From positions 182,882,388-182,946,387 of the forward strand of contig NC_084827.1 in NCBI RefSeq assembly GCF_033115175.1: 64,000 nt of DNA. The letters run 5' to 3'. Positions 48,146 to 60,600 of the stretch are shown here, piece after piece; the first letter of the stretch is position 1, and every line of letters starts with the position of its first letter. The notes beneath the pieces are model-generated. The model was not told the DNA's origin. It saw only the letters and a program-made list of their open reading frames with translations, and did not search any database. A program made the translations under genes and the position numbers. This DNA comes from Lepus europaeus (Eukaryota; Chordata; Mammalia; Lagomorpha; Leporidae).

Positions 48146-49925
48146 TCTCGGAGTTCTCTCCCAGCATGCGCAGGGTCAACACCGCACCCATGCTTTTTCC
48201 CTGCCCGTGGGCACCCCCACCTTTCGCCGGCTCCAAGGGGGCCGCTCCTGGCCCAGGACCCTCTGGGACCCCCCTCACGCCCACCTCCATGGGGGCTGTC
48301 CCAGCCCCGTGGCCCCATGGAGGCCTCCAGCTGCGCCCGGTTCTGGCCAGCCTTCCCCCCAACCCTCGCAGACGCCCTGTCCTCCCAACCCCATCTCCCT
48401 GCCTGGGGCGCCTCTCTGGGTTATGGATTCCCGCCCACTCCAGGCCCCCCGGGACAGCAGCGGCCTTCCTGGGCCGGAGCCGAGCCCGGCTGTGCCCTGC
48501 TGAAGGGCTGCTGACAGCGTGCAGCTGGTGTGCGGCAGGCGGGGGGGGGCGGCGGCACCTGTCGCTGTGCCCATCACACAGAGCCGGAGGTCTGCCTGGG
48601 GCGGGGGGCGGGGCCGCAGTTCCCGCCTCTCGCAGCCGGCGGGCCCTGCGAACGCGGGCCAGAGTTTGCACGTTCCGGCCCCACCCCCACGCAGGACGCG
48701 GTGCCCAGGGGCCCCATCCTTGCTGCTGAGCGGTGGTGGGGTCCCGGGCTCAGCGTGGAGCTCCTGCAGGGGGCGCACCTGGGGTCCCGGCTCTCCTTCC
48801 GGCCCCTCCCTCCCTCCCAGCCTTTTGCTGGGGCCGCTGGGGCCTGGCCGGGCTAAGCCCTGCTTCTGCTGTGCGTGCGCGGAGGGGCTCCAGCGGCTGC
48901 CCGGGCCTGGGCAGTGAGAGGGCCGTGAGGGGGACCTGGCAGTGACCAGCCTCAGCCTGAAGCTCCTGGGCCGGGAAGCATCTGGGTCTTCCCTGCTCCT
49001 GCAGGGACCCCTGTGCGTTGCACGGCGTCCCCTCTCCCTCTGCCCAGAGGCCCGAGCACCCTGCTGGCCTGCTGGCCTGTCCCCTCCGGCCTCCCCTGCA
49101 GGACCCAGGGAGCCGGGTGCAGGGGGCGGGGCGGGGGCTGCCGCCTTCCCTGTCTCCCACCGGGCGAGATGCTGCTGGCTGGTCTCTGGAGACTTTGCCC
49201 TGAGCACTGCCTGCTCCTGGTGAGATGCAGGCTTGCAGGCTCCGGCTGGACCCTGTCCGTGACTGATGGGGCAGCCCGCGGGTTCTTCCTTCCCGTTTGT
49301 TCCCAGTGTCAGGAGCCCTTCCTGGTGGTTGGGAGGACACCGTGGGTGCAGAGTGGACAGCACAGGAGGGCGGCCCCGCCTGCCCGCGCCCCCGCCCCCG
49401 CCCCCACTGGCGGCCATTTCTGTTGGTTTGGGGTTTATCCTGCTGACGGTCCGGAAAGCAAGCAGCACGTTTGCCTGCCTCCAGGCCTCAGACCCCGGCT
49501 TAGGCCTGGCTTTGCTCCTCACGCTGAGTGCCCAGCACCCCTGCACCTGGCCCCTCCTGCCACCACGCTGCTCTCCCTGGGGGCCGACATGGAGACCGGC
49601 AGGCTCCCTTGGTGGGCGTCTTCCAGTTTTGGTACCACAGTGCGCAGCCTGGTGCAGACGCCAGGGCTTTGCCAGCCTGGTGTCGGCACACGTCAACAAC
49701 GGTGGCCTCCGTGGGTCAGAGGTCACAAGTCCAAAGCAGTGCACACAGTAGCGTGACCCGATGTCGCCCATGGATGCTGCAGTGCTGCGCACCCTGCCCC
49801 CAGGAAGCAAGGAGGAGACCTGGCTCTTGTCGGCCCAGCACACAGCTGTCCGGTGTCAGGCCTCCGGGTGTCTGCCCACCTCGTAGGGGAGAAACTGAAT
49901 CTGGGTGTTGATTTAATCCACCTTT
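48146..49925. other. Intergenic CpG-rich block
   Basis: Very GC-rich DNA (48.2-49.15 kb) with island-like CpG content. No exon with a recognised homologue was found on either strand. Confidence 0.45.
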
Positions 49926-49929
49926 TTTT

Positions 49930-50252
49930 AAAAAAAAAGATTTATTTGAAAGGCAGAGTTACAGGGAGGCAGGGGCAGAGGGAAAGAGAGAGGTCTTCCA
50001 TCCGCTGGTTCACTCCCCAAATGGCCACAACAGCCAGAGCTGCACTGACCCGAAGCCAGGAGCCCGGAGCTTCTTGTGGGTCTCCCACGCGGGTGCAGGG
50101 GCCCAAGCACGTGGGCCATCTTCTACTGCTTTCCCAGGCCATAGCAGAGAGCTGGATCAGAAATGGAGCAGCCGGGACTTGAACCGGTGCCCGTGTGGGA
50201 TGCAGGCACTGCAGGTGGCAGCTTTACCAGCTACGCCACAGCGCGCCGGCCC
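49930..50252 (-). mobile_element. CSINE, full length
   Basis: Reverse orientation. Plus strand begins AAAAAAAAGATTTATTTGAA, AGGCAGAGTTACAGGGAGG, then CCATCCGCTGGTTCACTCCC and CTTTCCCAGGCCATAGCAGA. It ends GCTACGCCACAGCGCGCCGG, the complement of the head. Little diverged, so a young copy. Confidence 0.93.
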
Positions 50253-50521
50253 TGACACCTGTCTTTTATACAAACAAGATTGTGGTGGCTTTGCATATTT
50301 TAAGGGACATGTCCATTTTTTTCTTTTACAAAGTGTGTCCTACACTGCTGGGGCCCTCCTCACGTTCAGGAGCCGTCTGTGTTGGCGACGTGAGCCTGTG
50401 TCTCTGACGTTAGCCGATGCTGAGTGTGTCACAGTTTTCTCGTTTGGATTTTACACAGGCGAATGCCTTCGTGTTGGCTTCACCGCTCTCAGGGATACAA
50501 TGTTTTCCCGGGACCGACCTT
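50253..50521. other. Spacer between SINEs
   Basis: Non-repeated sequence, with no gene recognised. Confidence 0.5.
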
Positions 50522-50808
50522 GGGGCCGACCGCGCTCAGCGCCAGCACCCAGTACTGAGTGCTGGTCCGGTCCCGGCTCCTCCACTTCCACCCAGCTCCC
50601 TGCTGTGGCCTGGGAATGCAGCAGAAGGTGGCCCAGATGCTTGGGCCCCAGCACCCATGCAGAGACCCAGGTGGAGCTCCTGGCTCCTGGCTTCGGCCTG
50701 GCCCAGCCCAGCTGTTGCAGTCATTTGGGGAGTGACCCAGCAGATGGAAGATCTCCCTCCATCTCTCTCTCCCTATCTGTTTCACTCCCTTTCAAATAAA
50801 TAAGGAAA
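50522..50808 (+). mobile_element. CSINE, diverged head
   Basis: Body CCCAGCTCCCTGCTGTGGCC, GGAATGCAGCAGAAGGTGGC, CAGATGGAAGATCTCCCTCC and tail CAAATAAATAAGG. The tRNA-like head is diverged. Confidence 0.88.
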
Positions 50809-50835
50809 TGGGTGTATTTTAAGTTAGCGCTCCCT

Positions 50836-51125
50836 TTGGCCAGCACGTGGCTCACTAGGCTAATCCTCCGCCTGCGGCGCCGGCACCCCAGGTTCTAGTC
50901 CCGGTCGGGCGCCGGATTCTGTCCCGGTTGCCCCTCTTCCAGTCCAGCTCTCTGCTGTGGCCCGGGAGTGCAGTGGAGGATGGCCCAAGTGCTTGGGCCC
51001 TGCACCTGCATGGGAGACCAGGAGAAGCACCTGGCTCCGTCCGCAGAGGCCATTGTGGGGTGAACTGACAGAAAAAAAAGAAGACCTTTCTCTCTGTCTG
51101 TCTCTCTGTCCACTCTGCCTGTGAA
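50836..51125 (+). mobile_element. CSINE, different subfamily
   Basis: Head CAGCACGTGGCTCACTAGGC, TAATCCTCCGCCTGCGGCGC and the B-box-like GGTTCTAGTCCCGG. The middle is typical, followed by a short A-run and CTTTCTCTCTGTCTGTC. The head differs clearly from that of the copies at 26985 and 53434, so two subfamilies lie here. Confidence 0.88.
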
Positions 51126-51127
51126 TG

Positions 51128-51290
51128 ATTGGATGAGTGGATTGATTTATGGGTGGGTGAGTGGGTGGATGGGTGGGTGGACGGGCAGGTGGACAGGTAG
51201 ATGGGTGGGTGGGTGGATGGGTGGATGGACGGGAAGGTGGGTGAATGAGTGGGTGGGTGGGTGGACGGGAGGGTGGATGGTGAGTGGTTA
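51128..51290. repeat. TGGA/GGGTGGATG tetranucleotide array
   Basis: About 160 bp of GGTGGATGGGTGGGTGGACG and related words. It directly follows the 3' end of the CSINE, as if grown from its tail. Confidence 0.93.
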
Positions 51291-51789
51291 CATGGTTTAG
51301 CAGTTGTGCCTGCTGGCCTCCTCACTCGCTGTGCTCCCAGAGAGCTCTGCACACCTCTTTATTCATCACCCATCCTCACCCACTGAGTTCTGGGAGAGGT
51401 AGACGTGGGGCTGCCCAGCAGAGGTGGTCAGTGATGGCCGGTAGGGAAGTGGCGACAAGGCCAGGACGCTGTAGCACAGGCTTGGACCTTGGGTTCACGA
51501 CACAAGGGGCTCACGTGGCCCTCGGGAAACCACAGGCGATGTGGAAGGAGCCTGTGGCACCAGCCTGACCTGTTTCTTGCTGGGACTTGGTCAGGGGCAG
51601 CACGTGCCCACGCCCTGGACATAGTGTCCTGGTCCTCACAGCTCCGTCCAGCGCAGCAGCCACCCTCGGGGCGCGGTGAGGACAGGGGAAGCCTCTGGCT
51701 GGAGGAGCACACAGGGCGGTGACCAAGGCCGCCTGCTCCTGCCTGCCAATGCTTTCACGGTTGCGAATTTTTAACAACTTGGTGAAGAC

Positions 51790-52430
51790 CTGATTCCCTC
51801 ACCGTGGGTGATTTCACCCACGCAGAGTGCAGACCCGATGGCCTCGGCACGTTCGGCACGTTTGGAACATTCGGCATGATCGGCACATTCGGTGAGTTGT
51901 GCAGCCGTCACCCCATGCAGCCGAGCCCTGGTCACAGCATCTCCTGGTGCCGGGCCCAGGCCCTGGCTTCTGTGTCTGTGGACCTGGGGGCGTTGCCCTC
52001 AGGTGAAGCCCCGCCCTGTCTCATGCCTCAAGGGTGGTCCCAGCTCCACGGCTCCCTGTGCCAGCCTCACACTGCGCCCACCTGTTGGTTCCGGTCTTCC
52101 TGTTGTCCAGTTACAAAGTTTCTTTATGTATCAGGACCCGAGGCTCTCCCCACATCCCTGCCTTGAGAATGTTTGCCACCTCTAATGATGGTGCTTTGAT
52201 GCTGGTGACGTCCAATTGATGTGTTTTTCTCTTTTCACCTGTACTCTCGGTGTCTTTAAGAAATTGCTATTTCTGTTTATTTGTAACCCAGATTCACAGA
52301 GATTCGCTCCTATGTGGCTTTCCTTAAGCTTTGTATAGATTCTGGCGGCGCCTTAGTTCCGTGGTCCGTTTAACGTAAATATTCTGGGTGCAGGTTAGGG
52401 AGGATGTAGGGAGTGGGATCGGCTGTAATT
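51790..52430 (-). mobile_element. Degraded ancient L1, antisense
   Basis: Left part: GATTTCACCCACGCAGAGTG, then CACATTCGGTGAGTTGTGCA and GCCGTCACC. This recalls the L1M 3' UTR (TTCACCC...AGTGTACA...ACATTCAC...GTTGTGCAACCATCACC) read antisense. Right part: CGGTGTCTTTAAGAAATTGC, CTCCTATGTGGCTTTCCTT and GTATAGATTCTGGC. This recalls antisense L1 ORF2 (GGTGTC...AAGAAAT...CCTATGTTTTCTTC...TATAGTTCTGGC). The 3' end lies left of ORF2, as expected for a minus-strand element. All frames are broken. Confidence 0.55.
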
Positions 52431-53387
52431 GGGCAGGGGAAGCCGATCCGCGGTCCGCCCGTGGGCGACTGTGGCCAGCAGGACGTGTCCCTAGCTCAGG
52501 GTCGCTGGAGGAGGGAGTTTTGCGATCTCACCACGAAGAAATGCTGAGCGTCTGGGGCGAGGGGTGTGCAGTCACCCTAACTCAGTCATCGCACGATGTA
52601 CACGTGTGTGGAAGCAGCATCCTGTCCGCAGTAACTGTGTACAATCGATCCGATCCTGAAGGTAATTCGTGTGTTTTGTAGAAAGCCTGGGCTGGGCAGC
52701 TCCGGGTGTCCGCGTGGGGGGGCCCTCTCCCCGGCTCCCGGCTAAGGCAGCGCCCACCAGGGCCGCCTCCTCCTCTGCTGTGTGGAGCTCCCGCGCGTGT
52801 TCGCCCTGTGCGTCTCCTCCCGCGCCACCGTCCCTGTGCGGCCAGCTGGGGGCCCAGAGCGCCCCGAAAGCGCGGGGCCGAGCGCTGCGAACTCATTTCA
52901 AGCAAACAGCGTTCCGTGGAAATCGCACAAACTTAGGAACTCAAAGGCTACAAAGCAAGGACAGGCAGCGTGGCTTTTGGCGCGGGCCGGGGCGCGGGCC
53001 GGGGCGCGGGACAGGGCGCGGGACAGGGCGCGGGCCGGGGCGCGGGACGGGGCGCGGGGCGGGGCGCGGGACAGGGCGCGGGCCGGGGCGCGGGACAGGG
53101 CCCTGGCTGAGGCCCCGTGGCTTCTGGGAAACCCGCGACGCTGCTCAGCCCGCAGTCTGGAGGGGGCCAGGCCGCAACGCCCCCACCGCGGCCTCCACAG
53201 CCTCTTTCCTGAACACGTTTGTGCATGGAGCCTTTTTCTTGATTTTCGGTTATTCTCTTTAAACGGGGTGGCAATGATGGAATTCTCGAATTTAATAGCA
53301 ACAAATATTTAAGTGTCTTGGCAGACAGAGTACTCTCCACTTTTAGTGACATTGTTACTGAGCTCCAAAAATCTTTACTTAGTAGGA
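52431..53387. other. Intergenic CpG-rich patch
   Basis: A GC-rich stretch at about 52690-53180 contains the GCGCGGG array and is island-like, but no exon or homologue was recognised. AT-richer DNA follows from 53210. Confidence 0.45.
52977..53106. repeat. 10-12-bp GC-only-like repeat (GGCGCGGGACAG / GGCGCGGGCCGG)
   Basis: About 12 units of GGGCGCGGGACA or GGGCGCGGGCCG in tandem. Extremely CpG-rich. Confidence 0.93.
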
Positions 53388-53433
53388 GAGTACTTCAAAA
53401 AGTCCATGGAAATGGAATTAAAAGAGGTTTATG
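53388..53433 (+). mobile_element. MITE-type end interrupted by a CSINE
   Basis: TACTTCAAAAAGTCCATGGA then AATGGAATTAAAAGAGG matches the ends of the short repeat family seen at 549-646. The CSINE head begins directly after it. Confidence 0.45.
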
Positions 53434-53758
53434 GGGCCGGCACTGTGGCACAGTGGGTTAAAGCCCTGGCCTGCAACGTTGTCATCCCTTATGGCTGCTG
53501 GTTGCAGTCCTGGCTGCTCTACTTCCTGTCCAGCTCTCTGCTGTGACCTGGGAAAGCAGTGGAAGATGGCCCAGGTCCTTGGGCCCCTGCACCCGCATGG
53601 GAGACCCGGAAGGAGCTCCTGGCTCCTGGCTTTGGATCGGCGCAGCTCTGGCTGTTGTAGCCATTTGTAGAGTGAACCTGCAGATGGAAGATTCTCTCTC
53701 TCTGTCTCTGCCTGTTACTCTGCCTTTCAAATAAATAAATAAATCTTAAAATAAAAAA
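53434..53758 (+). mobile_element. CSINE, full length
   Basis: Head GGGGCCGGCACTGTGGCACA, centre GGGAAAGCAGTGGAAGATGG, pyrimidine tract TCTCTCTCTCTGTCTCTGCC and tail CAAATAAATAAATAAATC. One of the least diverged copies. Confidence 0.94.
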
Positions 53759-54482
53759 GCCTCATGCATGGTTGCGTGTGCATGCCTCTTACGTGTTTTG
53801 TGTGTGAATCCATGAGATGCAGCAGCCGCCCGGAACCTGCCAGGGAAGCCCCAGCCAGTGAGGCCGGGAGCCCGGCGGCTGAGCCCCAGCCAGCGGCAGC
53901 CCCGCAGCCCCAGCGGCCTGCTCGCCAGCCTTTCTCCCGTGTCCACGTCTGCACCGGCTGTGGCTCAGCCCTCGCCACGTCCTCAGCTCGTCTCTCTCTT
54001 TCTCCTCTCGTCCTTCCTTCCTTTTCTTTCATCTTTTGCCATTTCTGTGCATTTATTGTTCCGGATTAACTCGGAACCGCCTCCCAGTTCCCTGGGAAGG
54101 GAAGCAGTGGACCGCCCGCCCCACCTGTCCCCCCGCTCCGTGGCCGGCCCCACCCCCTGCACACCACGCCGCCTGGCCCCCCGGGGGCTGACAGCCTGCA
54201 TCTCCCCAGCCTTCCCCGGCTGAGGCCGAAATCCCCACCGGGATGGTGGTAGCAGGTGGAGCCCTGGGAGCTGATTCAGTCCTGAGAAGCCCTGGTGAGT
54301 GGGGTCCCTGCCGCCCCTCCCCCACGAGGGGACAGGCGAGCAGACTGCGGTCGGCACATCGGGGACCCCTCCCCTGACACCAGGCTGCAGGCACTTTGAC
54401 CTCAGACTGGCAGCTGCCACTCCTGGCCACAGCTGCTCGTGGTCCGCACTGGGCGTGAGGAGTCTGTCACAGCCGCCAGGCC

Positions 54483-54556
54483 CAGAGCTCCATGGCCCAG
54501 AGCTCCGTGGCCCAGAGCTCCGTGGCCCAGAGCTCCGTGGCCCAGAGCTCCGTGGC
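54483..54556. repeat. 15-bp tandem repeat (CAGAGCTCCGTGGCC), 5 copies
   Basis: CAGAGCTCCATGGCC is followed by four copies of CAGAGCTCCGTGGCC in exact 15-bp phase. The unit is a multiple of three, so an open frame persists through it, but no gene context is visible. Confidence 0.94.
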
Positions 54557-57309
54557 CGTCTCTGCAAGTCCAGGATTTCCTGGTTGAGGCTTTTCCTGGG
54601 CAATTTTCTTTTAACTGAATTGTTTTTCAAATAGAGCTGCTTCTGATCCACAAGGAAAATGCGGATAACCAGAGGCCCACAGCCGCGCCCCGAGGCCATG
54701 CCGGAGTTTTCCAAACACCTTTACCAGTGGGCCCACTGCTCAGTGCCGCCCTGCTCTGTGACACGGCTGTGCACGGCCCCCTGCACCCCCAGGGTCGGCT
54801 CCCAGGCCCTGAGTTGGCATGGCTGAGGAAGCTCGCACCAGTGCCAAGGGCCCCACAGCCTCCAGCCGCAGCTGAGCCGGCGCCGGAGCCGAGGCTCCTA
54901 CTGGGCAGCCCCGGTTTTAAACTCCAACAGGGGGGCATCGAGCCACGATCGGAATCTGCACGGCTCCTCCTTCTGGGTTCCCGAGTTGTCCATGGAAACC
55001 TCTCCTTAAAGCTGTTGTTTTCGTAGGAAATAAACTCTGCTCTTCACACAAACACGCCTGCGGCCTCCTGGGGCTGGGCCCCATGGCTGCTGCCCCGGGG
55101 ACGCCGCAGCCTGCAGCTGCCGCGGGGGAGGCTCCTCCCAGCAGCTGGACCTCGGGGGGCAGCTGCCCTGGCCGTCGGGGCCTGTGTGCATCCTGAGGGG
55201 CCGGCACTGTGCCCGTTGCCCACCCAGGAGAAGATGAGGGGAGACGGGGGGGAGACAGAACCATAGTCCGCAGAGAGGCCCCGTGTGAGGAGGGAGCGCC
55301 TCGGCTCAGGATGATTCTGAACATGTGCCCCAACACACACATGTGCACAGTCACGTATGTGCACACACATACATGCTCACATACACGCACATACATGCAC
55401 GTGCACACACACAAGCACACGCTCACACACACATTCACATGTGTGCACACACACCAAGGGTGGAGAAGTGACCCATTTTTTTCTATCGGACCCCAGACTG
55501 CGAACGCTCCTGTCCCCCACCTGGGCTGCAAGCCTGCTTGTCCACCCGGCGGTCCCTGGGAGGAGCAGGTGCGGCCCCGCCATGCGGGAGCCTGGGCATG
55601 CACCGCGAGCTTCATCCCCCCGCGCCCCTGCCCTCGCACCCACCCCAGTCCCTCCAGAGTCCTCTGGGTCCTCTTCCTGTCACAGCCTCGTCAAGCCATC
55701 AGCCCCTCCCTCCTTCTGGATAGATCCACAGCCCCACCGTCTTGTGGTGGCTTCCTCAATAGTCTCCCAGCCTCTGTCCACTCTGGCCTGGAGCCAGCGG
55801 TCCACACAGCAGTCACGCCCAAGCCCTCTCTGGGTCAAAACTCAAATCCCCCAGGTGGCCACTGAGGGCTGGACCATGGCCCCAGCTGCTGCCCTGAGCG
55901 CACCTGCCCCTTCTCCCCCTCACTGCCGGGCACCAGGCCCCAGGGGCTCCTGGTTCCCTGGTTCAGGGCCGTGCCGTCGCCACTCTGTCCTCAGAGTTCC
56001 CTTCCCAGTGACCGCCCCCTCCCCCCACCCCCACCCTAATTTCCTGGGAGAACAGGGGCATCCCGGCAGGGCAGCTGCTGCTGGTCTCAGGGCAGGCCAG
56101 TGGGCGGAGCGACCCCAGCTCTCGGCCGCCCCAGGGGTCGCCCAGGACTCTGCAGAGCTGACCTTCAGCCGAGGCCTCAGAGGCAGGGCTGAGGGCAGGG
56201 GGCAAACGCCTTCCTGTGAGGGCCGGACATGAGCAGGGCGGGCGCCTGCGGGGACACAGATGGACCTGGCTGCGTGCTAATAAAACTTTATTTACAGAGG
56301 CAAGCAGTGGGCCAGAGTCGGCGAGAGCGATGGCGGCCGGGCGCTTGTCTCTAGAGGGACGCTGTCCCACCGCCAGCACTCCCTGCCCCTCCCCCACGGC
56401 AGTCTTCCCAAGCACTTTGAACTTTGAACTTATCACATTTCTCAGCCCTTGCCCTGTGTTTGCTGACAGCCCACCCCCAGCTGGGTGCAGCCCACGGGTG
56501 AGTCGGGTGGGCCTGGGTTTTGTGGTCACGAATTCCCCCGGGGAAGTCTCAGTGGCTGAGCAGAGGTGAGTTTCCCACGCAAGTCTCCACCTAGGGGTGG
56601 GGGAGGGGTGGGGCACCCCGTGGTTGCCATGGAGACTAACACAGGTGCTCCAGGCAGGTGTCACTTCTGCCAGATCCATGCCCTGTACCAGCTTCAGCAG
56701 AGGCCCCAGGGACAGGGGCCACAGGGGAGCACAGGGACGGCCACTCCTGCCACCCCCGAAGCCCAGGGCCTGCGTCCACGTTGTGCTCCCGGACCCCAGA
56801 GCCGTGCCCCTGACACTGAAGGGACACCTGCTGGTGACACTGACCTTGTTCTGCAGAGACTGAGAGGCTCCCGGCCAGCTTGTAGCCGTGCCCTCGGCTG
56901 CTGCGGGAGGCGCAGGGCTCAGCCGGCCTGCCCCAGACCAGGAGGGGCCGGGTGCTCCCAGCAGTGGGAGGCAATGGGAGGGCGCAGCGGGCAGACCGCC
57001 CACGGCCATCAGCCCCTGGGGAGAGGGTGTGCAGGGACAGCCAGCCCTGGCCCTGGGGACGCAGGCTCTCCCATCAGAGAGGTCATTGTCCTCTTGTGAG
57101 CGGAGGGGGTAAGGGGTACATGGAGGCACCCGAAGTGGGCGTGTACAGATGTCCCTGTCCCCTGCGTGCCGGGCTCCCTCACAGGGGCCACGGCTCGGGT
57201 CCCAGTGCAAAGCTTGGTTTGCTGCCGGCCCTCACAGGGTGGGGTCCTCAGGCCCGCCCAGAGCACTGTTGTCACGGTGTGCCCACTCTGACACCCATGA
57301 GGAGCCAGG
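54557..57309. other. Intergenic DNA
   Basis: GC-rich single-copy DNA with a short CA-rich tract at 55332-55455. No exon was recognised. Confidence 0.5.
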
Positions 57310-57605
57310 TCTGGGGGGGTGGCAGGAACTCTTCATTCTGTGGGGGGAGCACTTCCCCATCCTCTGGCTCACTCCCCAACAGCCAGGGCTGGGCCAGGCC
57401 AGAGCAGGAGGTGGGAACTCCATCCTGGCCCCCTTGCGGGCAGCAGGGACCCAAGCACCCAAGTCATTTCCTGCTGCCCCCAGGGTGCGTGTGAGCGGGG
57501 ACCTGGAATCAGGAGTGGCCTGGGACTCACCCCAGTCACTGACGCGGGATGCAGGCTCCCAGCTGCCATCTCAGCCATGGGCCAAACGCCCACCCGGGAG
57601 GCTTT
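57310..57605 (-). mobile_element. CSINE, diverged subfamily
   Basis: Reverse orientation. Plus strand: GGAACTCTTCATTCTGTGG, CTCTGGCTCACTCCCCAACA, then GGCAGCAGGGACCCAAGCAC and a diverged head. It is most similar to the copy at 23524-23790. Confidence 0.65.
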
Positions 57606-60600
57606 ATCCTCCTGTGAGGCCAGGTGTGCCCACCCTGCCCCAGGTGACCTGGGACCATGGGGCTGTGGCTCCGAGCCCAGAACCTGTGGCCAGTCCTCAG
57701 GGACACGCCGTGCCCAGCACCGGCAGTGGCTCCAGAGTGGGCAGTGTGGATGGGACGGGGAGAGGGCAGCCTCCGGCCTCAGCCAAGCTCTGTCCCAGGG
57801 AGGTGACAAGGGCAGTCCTGGGCCACCCCTCACCTTGGAGGGTCCCAGGCTGAACCGCCGGCTTTGCTGTGGCCCTGACCCTGACCCTGACCCTCCACTG
57901 TGGCACAGCCCCACAGGACGTCTTCCTGAGGTGAGACCCAGGCACACGGGGCAGCACCGAGGGGCCACAGCAGGGCGGGCACACTGGGCACACTGGGCAG
58001 CTGGTTGTCAAGGGAGAGGTGATCCTGGCCCCCGCGCCCTTCCCTCCGGGTCTCAGACCCCCGCCATGGCTCCTGCCACCGCGGCTGAGGCTGGCAGGTC
58101 AGCTCATGTCTTTCTTCTGGAAGCCCCAAGCCATCCCACGCAGTCCCACCTACGTCTCGGCACCCAGGACGGCACGTGTGTGCCTAGGGATTCCGGAGGA
58201 AAGTCGCCGTGGGCGCCAGGGACCCTCCCTGGGCAGGTGGCAGAGAGGACAGCAGAGGGGACGGGGGGCTGGCCCCCCCAGCCATGCACAGAGCCCCCAG
58301 CCTCACTCTTTGCTGGAGAGGGTGGGCCCAAGCCCTGCACCCCCACCCAGCAAGGCCCAAGGAGTGAGAGCAACGCCCTATGCCCCCGGTGTCCCAAGCG
58401 GCTGGAGGCCTGGCGCTCGGTCCCTGAAACCCGGCAGGGCTGTGGTGGCCCCAGCCCAGCCCACGGGGACCCCACGTCTTGGGCCAGTGACGAGCAGCAA
58501 TGACTCACGCTGAGCTGACCAGAAGGGACCTGAGTCACCAGCTGGGCCTGGTGACCCCTGTGGCCTCACTGGGTGGCCTTGGAGGCGGCCCCTCCCCCAT
58601 CACACAGAAAGAAGCTATGGCAGGGAGCAGCTGTCACGTGACATCATCTATCGTCTGCAGTTTGGGGGCAGCGTGGCCGACCCCAAGGGCCAGGGCGCAT
58701 CCTGCTAGGCCCTGGGCTGACCTGGCCCCTGCTGGTGACCCCGCAGTGGGCAGGGAGCTCTGTGGGCTGCAAAGCGGGTGGTGTAGCCAGGGCTGCCGTG
58801 ACAGCTGTCACTCACCAGGGGTCAGGCCCATGGTGGGCGCCACCCCTGTGGCCAGGGCACGAAGCCATGCTTCCCCCTGCCCCCAGCCTCCTCCCACTCC
58901 CACTTCCTGTCTGGGCTGAGCCTGCTGCTGATCGCACAGACCAGCTCTGCAGGAGGTAGCAGGCTCCGTCCCCCTGCCTTCTCCCCAGGCTGGCTCGAGG
59001 GACCGAGGGGGACCAGGGCTGTGCATCCTCCGGCCCCGACAGTCCAAGCAGACCAGTGTCGCTGGGAACCGGGTTTGGGCACGGAGGGCAGCCCGGGAGG
59101 TCTGTGGAGCACAGTGCCCTCCACCCCATTAGTGGTTTTTGTCCTAATTCATAAGATGAGAGGCGGCCGGCACAGACCCCTGGAGTCGCTGACACCACGG
59201 GGGTGAGTCACTGACCCGAGCGTCCTGGCTCTGGGGAAAGCAGACACTCAGCCCACACGGCTGCCCGGGGTCAGGGCTCGGGGGGCACGTGGCTGGGGCG
59301 TCCCCACGGCCTGAAGGAGGCCCTGCGCTGTCGGGTGGTCCTGGCCCAGGAGGCACAGACACGAGAGGCAGCCCTGGCAGCCTGCATCCAGCCCGCGGGA
59401 GTGCCTTGGCACAGGACCTCAGCGGAGCTCTGGTCTCTGCCTCGCAGGTCTTGCCCTCAGGGTGGAAACAGAGCAGGCGGGGGCCTGGGGATGGGGGTGA
59501 GGGGCCCCCCACAGCCCCCGGGAGGGCCCCAGTTAACACGCACGGGGTCATGGCAGTCACCGCTGCTCTCCCCACGAGGCCTCTCCATCCTCCTCAAAAA
59601 CTGTCAGACAGACAGACCCGGGCCACGACCAGGTGTGGGGAGGGGGCGTCCTACACCCCTAATCCCAACCTGCCTCTTCCCCGGTCACCCCGCGGTGGGG
59701 GCAGGGAGGGAGGGGCTTCTTCCTGCCTCTTCCAGCTCCCGTGGCTCCAGGTGTCCACGGCTTGTGGCTGTCGTGGCCCCTTCTCTGTCTGCGTCTCCAC
59801 ACAGCTTCTCCCCTCCTCCATCTCCGGTCACCTCTGGTTTTTCCTGCAGTGACACGGGCCCTTGGGTCTAGGGTCCGCCCGCGTCAGTCTGGAGACCCTC
59901 AATGCCGCCATGCCCACAGAAACCACACTGTCACCTGTGCGGGGGCCAGGCATCTGGCGTGGAATTTCACTCTGGGAGGCACACGCTGTCCCCCGACACA
60001 GCCCTGAGCCTGTGGCCCCTGCCTGGGCCCCCTCCAAGGAGAGCAGGAGGGGTCAGGGTCACGTGACTCACATTCCCCACAGGCTGTGTCCATAGCAGGT
60101 GTCTCCTGTGCCCGGATTCCAGGTTCTCTGGGTTCTGAGGTCCCAGGAAGCAGATTTGGACAAGAACCAGGAGCAGCCGGATGGGAGCCGGCACTGTTCC
60201 CAGGAGACCAGGGTCTCACTAGCACACGGAGCTCTCCAGGACCGGCTGCCCTGGGCAGGAGTGAGTGCCGGGCTCCCTGCCCTGGGGGCCCCACCCTCAC
60301 CAGCAAGGGTCCTTCTGTGCGACAAACCAAGAGGCCCTCAGTTCGCTGCATTTGCATTCCAGCTGAGAGAAGCCACACAGCACGGATCCGTGTCAGTGGG
60401 AGGCGGAGGCGGAGGCGGAGGCCGTCTGTCAGCCCCGTGGGACTTCCCGCCCGGCCGCCTCCCCCTCGGAGACCGGTCTGCCCAGTGTCTCTCGACTTGA
60501 CCGAGCGTGGCCTCCCCAGGGGCCAGGAAATCCCATCCTCCCTTGCTCCAGCCCCGTGTCTTGTCACACGCTCTAGGGAGCATCCCCTGTACCGACAGAT

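Noticed and set aside
48275-49843. 522-codon minus-strand frame
   Set aside because: GC-rich DNA with a chance open frame. The text is Gly/Pro/Arg-biased with no domain, and it overlaps open frames on the other strand.
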